Origin: Daphnia pulex
Taxonomy: Eukaryota; Arthropoda; Branchiopoda; Diplostraca; Daphniidae
NCBI RefSeq assembly: GCF_021134715.1
Contig: NC_060026.1
Span: 11,957,001-12,021,000 of the forward strand
DNA: 64,000 bases
Direction of reading: 5' to 3'
Shown here: positions 1 through 10,259 of the stretch, piece by piece
Position numbering within the stretch: position 1 is the first letter of the stretch
Layout: each line of letters begins with the position of its first letter
The notes under the pieces: generated by a model
What the model was told of the DNA's origin: nothing
Seen by the model: the letters and a program-made list of their open reading frames with translations, nothing else
Databases searched by the model: none
Position numbers and translations under genes: made by a program

Positions 1-209
1 TTTGAGAGCTACGTCGTCACGATCGTAATAGGACGCCTATAGAGAAAGAAATGGTTGATTGAAAATGTAAAGACGCAAAAAAGAAGAACGCAGTTTTGAT
101 AACTTACCAGAGCCATGTACTGGTAATGAGCATTGAGCTCAATGTTGATCTGCTTGTTGATGCAGGCTTCAGACTCCTCATGGTAGTTTTGACGAACTTT
201 GTTGGCCAT
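1..209 (-). CDS. Ferritin heavy chain 1 (5' part, cut by window edge)
   Basis: N-terminal part of a cytosolic H-type ferritin, which oxidises Fe(II) and stores it in a 24-subunit shell. Exon 1 is 108-209 (34 codons, starting MANKVRQNYHEESE); exon 2 begins at 36 (ASYYDRDDVALK) and runs off the window. The splice sites are GTAAGT at 107-102 and an acceptor AG at 38-37. The conserved helix-A block with Glu and Tyr ligands (E-N-A-H-Y-Q-Y) matches the ferroxidase half-site of H chains, and there is no signal peptide, unlike secreted insect ferritins. A TATA box and an iron-responsive element lie just upstream. The intron position and phase equal those of the second ferritin at 1269-1946, so the two are tandem duplicates. 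Only about 46 of roughly 170 residues are visible, so ferroxidase activity cannot be judged fully. Confidence 0.93.
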
Positions 210-275
210 TTTTTCTTGAGTTTGAAGAAATTGGGTCGCTTAATTGGAAAATATTGTAAAAGAGAGTTGGAAATC

Positions 276-305
276 CTGCTTGTTCGTGCACTGACGAAGC
301 TAAAC
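276..305 (-). promoter_or_regulatory. Iron-responsive element in ferritin 1 5'UTR
   Basis: On the minus strand the loop CAGUGC (293-288) is flanked by a perfect five-pair upper stem, UUCGU (298-294) with ACGAA (287-283). The C opposite + strand G299 sits exactly where the bulged C of an IRE belongs, six bases 5' of the loop, followed by a weaker lower stem. The element lies about 10 bases downstream of the predicted start of transcription at 313, the cap-proximal place where IRP binding blocks 43S loading in animal ferritin mRNAs. Binding by the arthropod IRP1/aconitase is inferred from the family. Confidence 0.82.
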
Positions 306-310
306 AGACG

Positions 311-344
311 AATGACAGGAGATGCGTCAAAGCAGCCTTATATA
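311..344 (-). promoter_or_regulatory. Core promoter of ferritin 1 (TATA + initiator)
   Basis: TATATAAGG reads on the minus strand at 344-336. An arthropod-type initiator TCATT lies at 315-311, with its A at 313, 31 bases downstream of the TATA start, which is ideal spacing. Transcription would begin just ahead of the IRE. Confidence 0.7.
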
Positions 345-1268
345 CTACATCCCTTCGATGTTGCCAAGCAATCGATAGCGCGGGCGTTGGGTTTCTTTTG
401 AAAACGCCAACTCACGCTCACTTGCAACTACTGCGCTGAAATACGTCATTCGTATTGCACGTGATAGCTATGCTGTGTACACGTCGCAGAACGCGTATAG
501 AACCGGCTTCAACTAGTTTTTAATTTCGTTTAACTTTTTTTCATTTATTTGCAGCGCATTTGAGTAGAGTTGTTAATTTTACTTGATTTTTATTTTTCAC
601 AAACAGACTGTGTTATGTCTTCTAAAAATTCAGCCATCTATAATATGATGAAAAAAGTAAAGCGAAAAAATGATGCAAAAAACTGGCAAATTGCGCAGAA
701 TGTGTACGTGACGTTTCAACACTTTTGCCCAGTTCAGTTTCGAGATAACAAGCTCGTATCCTTTACCACCGAGTTTGTCACCGTTCAAACAGTCTCACAT
801 TTAACATTTTTCCCATGATATTGCGCCATAAAGCAATATGCTGCTTGAATACGTCAATCAACGGAAATCCAAGCAAACAGACGCATTTGGCATTTCGACC
901 TGAAACAACAACAGGGCTGACGGTAAGTCGACGAAAGATAATCGTGTTTTGACGTTTAAATTTATTATTTTATTATGTACTTAATTCGTGGCGGTTATAT
1001 TGTCAGTCAAATTTTGAAAAAGTAAAAATTAACAAAATTCTGCATTTTGATAACTGATTTTATTTTAATGCCCCACTTTATTTAATGATTCTCAATTGTA
1101 TTTTGCGAGATTCTACTATACATTTAACACACACCGACGAGAATTTCGACTTTTTATCTGCAATAAGTTTTACATCGTTAATCCATCAACAGATTCAGTC
1201 GTATTATTGCCATCAGTCATAATAATAGGCTAGGCCTAGTTAACTGACTTTAATTTATTGATTTCAGT
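345..1268. other. Intergenic, upstream of ferritin 1
   Basis: Holds the distal ferritin 1 promoter and, from about 1000 on, the presumed 3'UTR and end of ferritin 2, which reads toward this gene. Short reading frames here (for example 570-818) have no recognisable domain and I do not call them genes. Confidence 0.5.
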
Positions 1269-1946
1269 TTAACAATGCAGTTCCTTGTCATAGAGGAACA
1301 CTCCGACGCCATCTCCCAAACGGACTAAGTTGGTGTGATGTTTGGCCAGCTCGTTAATAGACTCTACCTGATCCTTCAAAAATTCACCTTCAAGATAGTG
1401 GCAAAGGTGAGGATCGTTGCGCTTGGATCCCATAGCGTGCAAGTCCAATAGTGACTGCACATTTAAACACATTTATGACATTTAACCGTTACAAAGTTTA
1501 AACGTTACAAGTTGGGTTATAATTGACTAGACACTCAATAGTGACTTACTTGATTGACTTTCTTTTCTAAATTGAGGGCGAATTCGATGGCTGCCAGAGG
1601 AGATGGCCATTCTTGTTCAGCGGGAGGGCCAACTTCGTTCAAAACCACACGCCCTCCTCGAAGATTCTGATACTGGATCAGCTTCTGAGCGTGCTCATTT
1701 TCCTCTTCGGCAATTTTCTTGAAGAATTTTGAAAAGCCGCTCAAAGCTACATCATCACGACCGTAAAATGCGCCCTGTATTAATTTGAATTAGTAAGATT
1801 TTTAAGACTTGAAGTTGAATGACTTAATTAGGATTTCAACTCACCAAGGCCAAATATTGGTAGTAAGCGTTCAGCTCGACGTTGATCTGCCTATTCACGA
1901 GAGCTTCAGACTCTTCGTGATAGTTTTGGCGACTTTTACTGGACAT
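1269..1946 (-). CDS. Ferritin heavy chain 2
   Basis: Complete cytosolic H-type ferritin of 170 residues, the usual size for an H chain. Exons: 1845-1946 (34 codons), 1550-1774 (75 codons), 1269-1454 (61 codons plus stop); all junctions are phase 0 with GT-AG sites. Visible ferroxidase and nucleation features: helix A E-L-N-A-Y-Y-Q-Y, the EEENEHAQKL block of helix B (Glu and His ligands), the E-K-K-V-N-Q block of helix C, NDPHLCHYLE, and the K-D-Q-V helix D segment carrying the conserved Gln. There is no signal peptide, so the product is cytosolic and not the secreted insect type. A TATA box and an IRE-like hairpin lie upstream. It is in tandem and in the same orientation as the ferritin at 1-209, with the same first intron position. 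Confidence 0.96.
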
Positions 1947-2000
1947 TTTCTTGTAGAAATTTGTTTCAAATGTGGATGTCAAGCTTTATTATTTAAGTTC

Positions 2001-2030
2001 TGCTCGTTCACTCACTGGCGATGCAAAACA
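2001..2030 (-). promoter_or_regulatory. Iron-responsive element in ferritin 2 5'UTR
   Basis: Loop CAGUGA at 2017-2012 (minus). Upper stem AUCGC (2022-2018) with GUGAA (2011-2007): four pairs including one G-U, and one A-A mismatch at the base. The expected bulged C lies at 2023, then a lower stem with UUUUG against CGAGC. It is less perfect than the ferritin 1 element but in the same cap-proximal place. The upper-stem mismatch could lower IRP affinity. Confidence 0.7.
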
Positions 2031-2062
2031 GATGAAATCATGACAAACGGTATTGCTTATAT
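2031..2062 (-). promoter_or_regulatory. Core promoter of ferritin 2 (TATA + initiator)
   Basis: ATATAAGC on the minus strand at 2062-2055, with an initiator-like TCATC at 2035-2031. The predicted start at 2033 is 28 bases from the TATA start and directly ahead of the IRE. Confidence 0.6.
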
Positions 2063-5000
2063 GTGTGTTTCAAATGCCATCGTCATGGAAGCCGCTAGGA
2101 TCACACCATTTATTATAGATGGAAGTACCTAAAGTCTCCTTGTCGCCATGGGAGCTGCGTTTAAATTTGAACGACAACAAACGACAATAGTTCGGCTATT
2201 GGTATCCAATGGCCATTTAAAAGCAAACAAAATGTTTGTTTTATCAGCCATTATTACTTTTAACCTTTCCAAGAAACAACAGCAGTTTAAACTAGGCATA
2301 ATCAAATAGCTAAAAGCGATTTGTGAACATCATCAAAACTAACTGATAATACCATTCGGAAATCGGAAGCACGAACACCAAACATTTAAATAAAACATTC
2401 AATTGTCCCAGCAACTCTTATTCGTTTGCTCTCAAAATGCATCGTCACTGCAAACCCTTGAACCCAGATTTCAGAATATAATTTCTCGACCAGGAAAAAC
2501 TTTCAGGCCATTTCCCAACTTCGCAGTTGCGCTGATGATCTCATTTCTGCTCCCGCCAACATTTTTCGGGCGTAGTTGGCCGTTGACTCGTGATGCATTG
2601 CAAATTCCAATCACGTTGTTTAATTACCTGCTGTCAAAACTAGTTGTTGTATCCCGTATATAAGTATATGAAACTGCCGACATAAATGTTTTACGCACTC
2701 GCCTATACCTGAATCCTGATAAAGAGCAGCTTAAAATTTTGAGCTATAATACTTTCATTTGACTAAACTTAAATCAACCCGTCCAGAGCCATTACATTTC
2801 ACGCCACGTAAGACAATGACATTATACCTACGTGAGATTTTTGTAAAATCAAGGCGAGACGTAGACCACGTAGACACTTTGATGCATTAAAACAGAAAGT
2901 TTATACTCTCGAATTCGAGAAGTATCAACCCAGATAAGGTATATTTCAACACACAGTGGTTATTTCGTCACGCGCTTGAACAACCGCTACGTACATAATA
3001 GATAACAAATATATTCAGCGCAATCCTTGATCTTTTTCGGCCATAAGAATTCTTTTCGTTTAAATTTATTTAGACATGTATACCATAAACGATGCACGGT
3101 AGCTTCCATCTGAATCTGCATTCAACTCGCAACACGATTTGCAATGGGAATATGAAACGCCTCCGACGCCACTGATGTTCGGGAAGAAAACTGCTCGGCA
3201 GAGCAGAGCACATTCAACCAAAACGCATCAAGCTGAATGTTTTAGCAAATAGCGCGAAAAAGACTATTATATCGTCATATTGAATGTAAGGCGTGAATGA
3301 TGACGCAACTCTGCCGCTCCCTCGAAAGGATATGAGTAACCCATTGGATCGACGTAATAAAATAACAGCACTCTAACTGTGCAATTACCGACGCCTATAG
3401 GTGCTACACTTGGTGCTACATAGCGTGACTGTTTTCATGTCGGAGAAGTTAAATAAAAGCTATCAGTTATAGAGTGCTTAGTGTTTGTCGAAGAAGATGC
3501 GCTTCCTTAGGTCTGACTCAATATTCCCGACCATTAAGGCCGAGCGTGTGTGTGTTTGATAGCCGACGAACATTTTGCTGAAAGTGCTTTTTAACTTAAC
3601 GCAACACTTTTCGGCCATCACAGATATACTTTAACAGCTGTTGTAAAGCGAAGTTGTTTGTATGGCTATCGATTGACAAGCCTTTTTGGCAATTTGGGAC
3701 TATATAGTTCTCGTCCGCTTTTATTTGCCTTACATTAAGCATTTGGCCTATAATTTACTTGTAGGCAACCAATAATTCAGACAGAATATTGAGAACAAGT
3801 TTATTTGATTATTCTTTCTGCATGTTGAAATAATAGATTTACTGTTCCAGGATTATGGACGAACAAATGCGGAAAAGAATTGTAAAGTAAAGGCAGCGGT
3901 GGATAGATCGTACCATAAGTATAGTACAAGACATGTCCTCGACCCGTATACGGCATTTTATTGCTACCGCAGTAGATTTCGCTTTATTTGTCAACATCTG
4001 CTAAGGTCCGAATTTGTTCCTGATGCTGGCTGTCGGCTGTACGCTAGTAAAATGGAGATGTGTATTACAACAGACGGCGACATGGGTTGTTTTCTATACC
4101 TGCTTCCAGGGTCGGATTAGGTTTTCTCAAAAGGGACAATGAACCACGATGAACTGCTAACGCTTTATTGCAACAACTGAAGATGGGCCTTTTTGGGCAT
4201 GCCATTTCTCTCCAAAGAGAATAACAAGAACGTCTTCATTGTCTTGAACAATGCAGACTCTCCTTATCTTCTGGTTCTGCGGCTGGCCATCGGTGCATAC
4301 GTATCGCTCTGATATATACGAAACAAAGTTAAAGACAACAGTTTAGTACTTCAGGATCTAGTATATAGCTGTAAGAAATGAAGTGCAAAGGTTGCCATTA
4401 GAATTTCGCAAGGCAGCTTGAATGACCGCGGCCAGACTTTTCCATAGACAAACGGTTGAATAAAAATGGTTTTATTACCTCTTTCTTATAGGCTTGTACG
4501 AGTCGTTTCAGTACTATGTACAATTGAAATAAAAAGAAAGAACACGTGCGTGTAGACGGCAATGAACGCGGCACTTCTTTTTATGTGAGGCTGAATCTAG
4601 TGGTGCGTCTGAATGGCTCTCGAGTCTAGACCGATTTTTACCGCGTCCACTTACTAATGTATTGCGCAGGTTTAGCATATGTACTGTGTCACGTATACAC
4701 TCTCAGTCGTAAACTGGCGTTTTGGTCTCTTTCCAATAATGCAGCGCAGGCAGCCGAATGCGTTAAGTGGAATGCTGATGTTGGCTTGGAATGTATGCAA
4801 GCAACGATATTTACATTGATCAGCTCACGGTCTTCTTATTTTGTTACTAGAGTTGGTTCCTGAAAGTAGAAAGAATACAAAGTAACTGCGTTTGTGGGAG
4901 CATTTTATTATTCAGATAGGAGAGCGAAGCTTTATATTGGTTTTTGCCGTGATAACGGGAATTTAGCTAATGTCCCGGTAGTCTGGTTTACGGTAACTTA

Positions 5001-6221
5001 TTCCCTATTCGTTTCCAACAGGGGTTCTGGAGGATCTTATTGTGGTGTTTTCGTTCTTTAAAAAGTAGTTATCTGCGGGATACGTGCAAATTATGTTTTG
5101 GCCTATCGTGGTGGAGGCTTGTTGAGACGAACTAATTTTATTCTAAAATAATCCCCATCCGTTCAGTGGCTGTCAAGCGCGCGAGCGAGAAAACCGCTTT
5201 TATCGTTTTTGCGGTTTGGATTGGAAGGGAAGGGGTTTGGTTTGTCAAAAACAGCTGGTAGAAGAAAATTGTCGTCTGCATTTGTTTTGTTAAAAAATCA
5301 TAGTGAAATGGATTCATTCGAAATTCAGCTGAAGGTAAAATTCAATTTGAAATGGTTAAACTTTAAAAATGTATCGCTATTATTGCAATTTTATGTTTTT
5401 TTCGGAAAGTAATAATGTGGAAATGCGAAAACATCTTGTGCAAACCCAAAATTTTCTATTTGTTTTTTTTTTTTTGTGTTTAGAGATTCAAGTTAAAGCA
5501 TATTTATTGAAAATCATTTTAACAATCCAAGCTGTGAAACAAATTTAAGTTCTTTGTCAGCAAATCATTCCAGTGTTGTTGTTTGCAGGAAAATAATAAG
5601 TTTGTGCATGGGAAATGATCATCAAAATGTTGATATTAGAAACTTGGGAAGCATAAAGTGTCATATTTTCCTGCAAATTTTCCTGAACTGTTTCATGCTG
5701 CATGAAGTTAACATGAGTCAAAAGTTTTACTTTCTAAACATATTGATTGTGATTGTGATTGTTTTGATTTTCCTTCAAGGAAAAACATTCTGGAATGATT
5801 TGCTGTCAAATAACCTATGTTTTGCTATTTAGATTTTTTATTTCTTTTAGCTATGCGCCAAAGAAACGAGAAATAGTCCGTATATTAGGGTCAGACGGTC
5901 ACAGTTCACAAATTTCAAGGGCGAGAAACGCGAAAAAAAAAACAACAATAAGCATGATTTCGCAATCACTTAAGTAGTTACTTCATAAAGCGAGAAATGC
6001 GTGGATACAAGGGTAATAACCTAACCAGGAAACAAGTAAAACCCCTTAATAATAGCTGGTTCCAAAAAACTCCTCCTATAACAGGTCAAAGTCCAACCTC
6101 CGGAGTGTAAGCTACATAAGACGGAACAATCCGGGAGATCTTCCACAATGGTTCACGACAAGTTCAGCATCTAAGACATTGAAAAAACTATTCCCAACAG
6201 CCTGCGCGGTCAACAGCGAAG
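2063..6221. other. 4.2 kb without a recognisable gene
   Basis: Reading frames here are short (longest about 90 codons) and show no domain, signal peptide or spliceable series that I can support. The stretch holds promoter sequence for ferritin 2 at its left end and for the CUB gene at its right end. It includes T-rich runs near 5461-5475 and a short (ATTGTG)-like repeat near 5743-5763. A non-coding RNA or a diverged lineage-specific gene cannot be excluded. Confidence 0.5.
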
Positions 6222-8358
6222 ATGTTGAAATTTTTTCTAACCCTTCTTTCCATCTTTTTAATACTTTGCAGCGCATGTGATAACAACAACGATGAGCAAC
6301 CACCAGCAATTGCGAGAGAGGATTCAGAGGACTACTTCGACAAATCCCACGAAATACTTCTTGACACTTGGAATTATGGTAAACCTCTTTACTATGAACC
6401 AAGCGCACTTCTTTCAGGTAAAGTTTAAAATTTCAAAAATTCAATTTCTTTCTTATTTCTATTGATATTTAATCAAATAGCTGAGCCACCTTCATTTTTT
6501 TTTCTAACAGTGTATGACAGCTTGAATCGCCATCCAGAGGGAAGAACTCTTTCCAACACGCACCAACCCTTTATTAACCCATTTACAAATTATTTCCTTA
6601 GCAGTAAGTAGCTATAATTGCTGCGTGTGAATTCATTTAATTTAATATTCTCCCATATTTCATAATGAAAGAGCAGTTATTTATTCAAAATTGAAATTCA
6701 TTCAGGGAGAAACTATCAAGTGAAAAACCAGCATGTTGAAAGCCGATTCGTCCTCGGTAATTTGATGAACACAGCTTTCTTCAACAATAGATTTAGTCCC
6801 GCCAACACGTTCAGACCCTTTGGCCGCTTTTCCGTTCGTCAGCCTTTGCTCGATTCCTGTTTAACGTCTAGCGGCGACTCCGGAATCTGTGCACCAGGTT
6901 CCGTTTGCTCACTATTTGGTGGCCGACCAAGTGGTTCCTGTTCTCTAGGGAAAACCTGTTGTATCAGTAAGACAAAACATTTAAAAGTTTTACCTGTAAT
7001 TAATTGCTGGCACATTCTTTAGATGCAATCAATACATGTGGAGCCACAGTCACCCTTAACAATACATATTGGCAGTCACCATCCGTGGCAGTTAATGCAC
7101 CTACAATTTGTGCACTGAATATCAAACTGGACAATAATTTTGTGGAACAGTTAGGGAAACCCATTTGCCAAATCCGGTAAGTGGCTTTGATAAATGAAAA
7201 GCAAATTCATGTTCATTTTCTTCTCTCTATAGATTGGATTTTGTTTCGTTCACCATCGCACAGCCGACAGCCGGAACTTGCACCGATACTTTTCAAGTTG
7301 GTGGGGCAACTACCGTGGCTCCCATTATCTGCGGTGACAACAGCGGGCAGCACAGTATGTATTCACAAATTTTGTTTCTACTTCTAAAAATGTAATAATT
7401 TATAACCTTTTCATTTCAGTGTACCTTGATGTCCCATCGTCAGACGTTACATCCACCGATGTTCAGCTGATGTTTAATTTTGCCACTGGAACCGCTACTC
7501 CAAGTTCCCGTTCATGGAATATAAAAATTGCTCTACTACCCTGTGGCGCGGACTATCTCGGTAACAGAATAATGATTTTCTTATTTTATAAACGATTTAA
7601 TGTTAATGGTAACTTGTTTTCTTATTGATCTTCAGCACCAGTTGACTGTCTCCAGTACTTCACGGCTCCCACAGGAAGAGTCAGCTCGTTTAATTGGAGA
7701 GATGTCCCAGTTAGTGCTATTCGCCAACTCAACAATCAGAATTACAATATCTGTTTCAGGACTGAACTAATCGACCGCCAGGTACGAATATAAATTTCGA
7801 ATTTTCACCCTTTCTTTGTCATTTCCTTATAAGAAACCATCGAAATCTTCTTGTTGGTATTTTTTTTTTTCAAATCCGCGAGACAGACTGGAACTCAGAT
7901 GTGTTTTTCAGTTTGCGCGACGACCAACGCTGGCGCCGGCTATTCAATAACCACAAACGAGGCCATTCCCGGTAATTCCCTTTTAGGAGTTGGGAACAAT
8001 GCTCAGGGTTATTGCACTTACGACTATCTTGGAATTGGTTCTGCAACTGATTTGGCAACTGGTCTTATGGGAGACCGTTTTTGCGGAGAAAAACTTAACA
8101 CGGCACGAGCACCTGGTTTTAATTCCAGCATTCAATTGTGTAGTAAGTTTTCAGACAACGCTAAACTATTATACGTACCCTACCGTTATACATCTCTCTA
8201 ACGACGGATATTATTTTGCAGCCAAGAGTAAACCATTTAAGGTTAATTTTGTAACCGATGGGACCGAAGCAGCAGTTGTTGCTCCGGCCTTGGTGATGGT
8301 GCCGACCGACACCAATAACGTTGGATTCTGCCTTGATTATCAAGAGAGAGCCAATTAA
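6222..8358 (+). CDS. Secreted CUB-type protein with N-terminal Cys-rich knot
   Basis: Nine exons (6222-6417, 6511-6603, 6706-6966, 7023-7176, 7233-7354, 7420-7560, 7636-7781, 7887-8142, 8222-8358) join in phase to a 501-residue protein. It begins with a signal peptide (MLKFFLTLLSIFLILCSA). About 90 residues of low-complexity linker follow. Next is a compact six-cysteine segment with C-x9-C-x5-C spacing and ending KTCC, which resembles a clip-like knot. Then come two CUB-like regions: the first starts NTCGATVTL and the second includes NYNICFRTE. No protease triad is present, so this is a non-enzymatic secreted protein. Similar CUB proteins of unknown role are common in crustaceans and insects; involvement in haemolymph or cuticle is a guess. 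A polyadenylation signal AATAAA lies at 8893-8898. The start is chosen for the signal peptide. Confidence 0.88.
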
Positions 8359-9047
8359 GCAGAGAAGACTCAAGGACTGATTTGATGGAACGCGTTCCTC
8401 CAAGCGTATTTACTTCCAAAATGTTTTTATGTAACCGTCCATCAGCCGTTGTTAGAATTATTTGTGACGCCATGCTATAGGTCTCTTGATTCTGCAGAGA
8501 GCATTCTTTTTGAGACTATTGGCTTTTTTCTACCGCGCTGTTCATTATCCAATTTAAAATTCCACACTTTTTCATGTTACTAATTTACTCGTTTTGTTGT
8601 AATCATGATAACTTGGAGGATAACTCGAAGTGGGTAGCTTCGAAAAATTGCTCAAAATCAAATTACCTTGACAATTAGAAAATCAGTCATATCATAGTAT
8701 GTGTTTTCGAATAATGAGCTACACCCGAATGCAAATTAATTCACCGGGAAGTACATGTCTAAATTCGTCTAAATTACGTTCATGTTTTAAATACATAAGC
8801 TATATGTAAACATTTTGTATTTTCACTATCCGTTCAGAAATTTAACTCCAATAACATAACATATTACTTCTTAGATTTAATTTAGCGTGTATAATAAAGC
8901 CATAAAGGCGAACACACGGGATAAGACACCGTCACAACGAACAACATGATAACACTAGATTCGTAGTACCTTTGGTAATAATTAATAAGTAGGAAACAGA
9001 CCGAATTCATTCACCTCAGATGAAAATAGAATATAATAGAAATGATG
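8359..9047. other. Convergent intergenic region, CUB gene / F-box gene
   Basis: Presumed 3'UTRs of two genes reading toward each other. The only clear signal is AATAAA at 8893-8898 on the plus strand, about 535 bases after the CUB gene stop. Nothing else recognised. Confidence 0.5.
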
Positions 9048-10132
9048 TCAGTCAAAACTTATGGTAACAGACGATCCTGTCATTTTAGCCCCATAATGTC
9101 CAGCCCACAATTGACGATCAGTTCCTCCGTGATAAAATTTTATGAAACGTACATTGTCTGGATATTCACTGAAGCAATGTCCTACCTGAAAAATGATTGT
9201 ATTTATTACTAAAATATAGCTATCACACCAGCTAGCTATCAATACTATATTTAATGTAGCCCTAGAAAATTTAAGGATAAAGAGGAATTCTGACCTTATG
9301 CCATTCCCTGCCTTCCCACTGATTAATGGTGGAACGAAATTTAAATTCACCAATAACATTTTTGGACTCATCTAGAAGTGAAAAAACACATTCATAAACA
9401 CATCCACAATCAAAGCGACCAGCATACCTGAAATGTAAGGCAATTAATGGTATACAATATAATGCATTCACAAAGTCTATGTTAAATGAGTTTTACCAAT
9501 CTTTCATATGAATCTTTGGCTTGCATTGTTTGATGACTTCAGGGGGAATTCTCAAAGCTGATAAATCAATTATTTGCTCTTTAGAACAAGAATGATATGA
9601 TGTTGCAAAACAAGCATTTTCAACTAATTTGCTTTCATTTTGAGCTTCGACAGGGACTTCGTTAGAGCCAACAGGAGGACTTTCATAAGCAAATCCATCA
9701 CCACCCTTACTGAGGACTATCCAATGTTTTAATTTGTCTGGGTTCAAAATTCAACAAGAAAATACCTTTCCATATAAGATTGAACAGTTAAAACATTTGA
9801 AAAGTAAACATACCTCTTCCACTGGGATTTAGAATTAAGTTTCTACCAATAGGATTGTCAAGGTAAACACTGGCATAGAAACTCCATGGAATATGTTCAT
9901 TACGTGGAACATTGGGCCATTTCTTATTTTCTGATGCAGTTTTGTGCTTCCAAAACAGCGGATCTGTAATAATCGAATTCCATTGTTTACAAACAAGTCG
10001 GCAGCTGCCAATTGTTGTTCTGTAATCGACGTGCAATAGAATAAATGACACTAGCTCTTTTGCGATGTATAGATCACGAAAATACAACCCGTTGCAATCT
10101 GCACTTATGCAAACGGCATCGGTAACGCTCAT
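9048..10132 (-). CDS. F-box only protein with FBA sugar-binding domain (FBXO2/6/44-like)
   Basis: Four exons (9814-10132, 9497-9737, 9295-9427, 9048-9185) give 276 residues, close to vertebrate FBXO2/6/44/27 proteins (about 255-300). Residues about 20-70 form an F-box (L-Y-I-A-K-E-L-V-S-F-I-L, then C-R-L-V-C-K-Q-W-N), which binds SKP1 in an SCF ubiquitin ligase. The rest is an FBA (F-box-associated) domain: W-I-V-L-S-K-G-G-D-G-F-A-Y-E, then YAGRFDCGCVYE, and a C-terminal W-A-G-H-Y-G-A-K-M block. The FBA domain of this family binds high-mannose N-glycans or misfolded glycoproteins for ER-associated degradation; the F-box acts in the cytosol. Specific glycan binding here is inferred. A GC-rich promoter with an NRF-1-type palindrome lies just upstream. 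Confidence 0.92.
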
Positions 10133-10243
10133 TTTGAATTAACGTCTTCAAAACGTCTTCAGGTAATGACTTCTGAGTTCGGACCAGTTGAATGACAAGT
10201 ACAGGTGTACTCAAATGCGCGGGTGTGTCTAAAATGCGCGTGC

Positions 10244-10253
10244 GCGCATGCGC
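10244..10253. promoter_or_regulatory. NRF-1/erect-wing type palindrome in F-box promoter
   Basis: GCGCATGCGC, the core of the NRF-1 (Drosophila ewg) site, about 112 bases upstream of the F-box gene start codon. It sits in a dense run of TGCGCG steps at 10217-10254, unlike the AT-rich surroundings. A further TGCGCGC copy lies near 10372. Confidence 0.5.
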
Positions 10254-10259
10254 GATTTG

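Noticed and set aside
3899-4120. 73-codon plus-strand frame
   Set aside because: No domain, no signal peptide, and no splice partner; length expected by chance in AT-balanced DNA.
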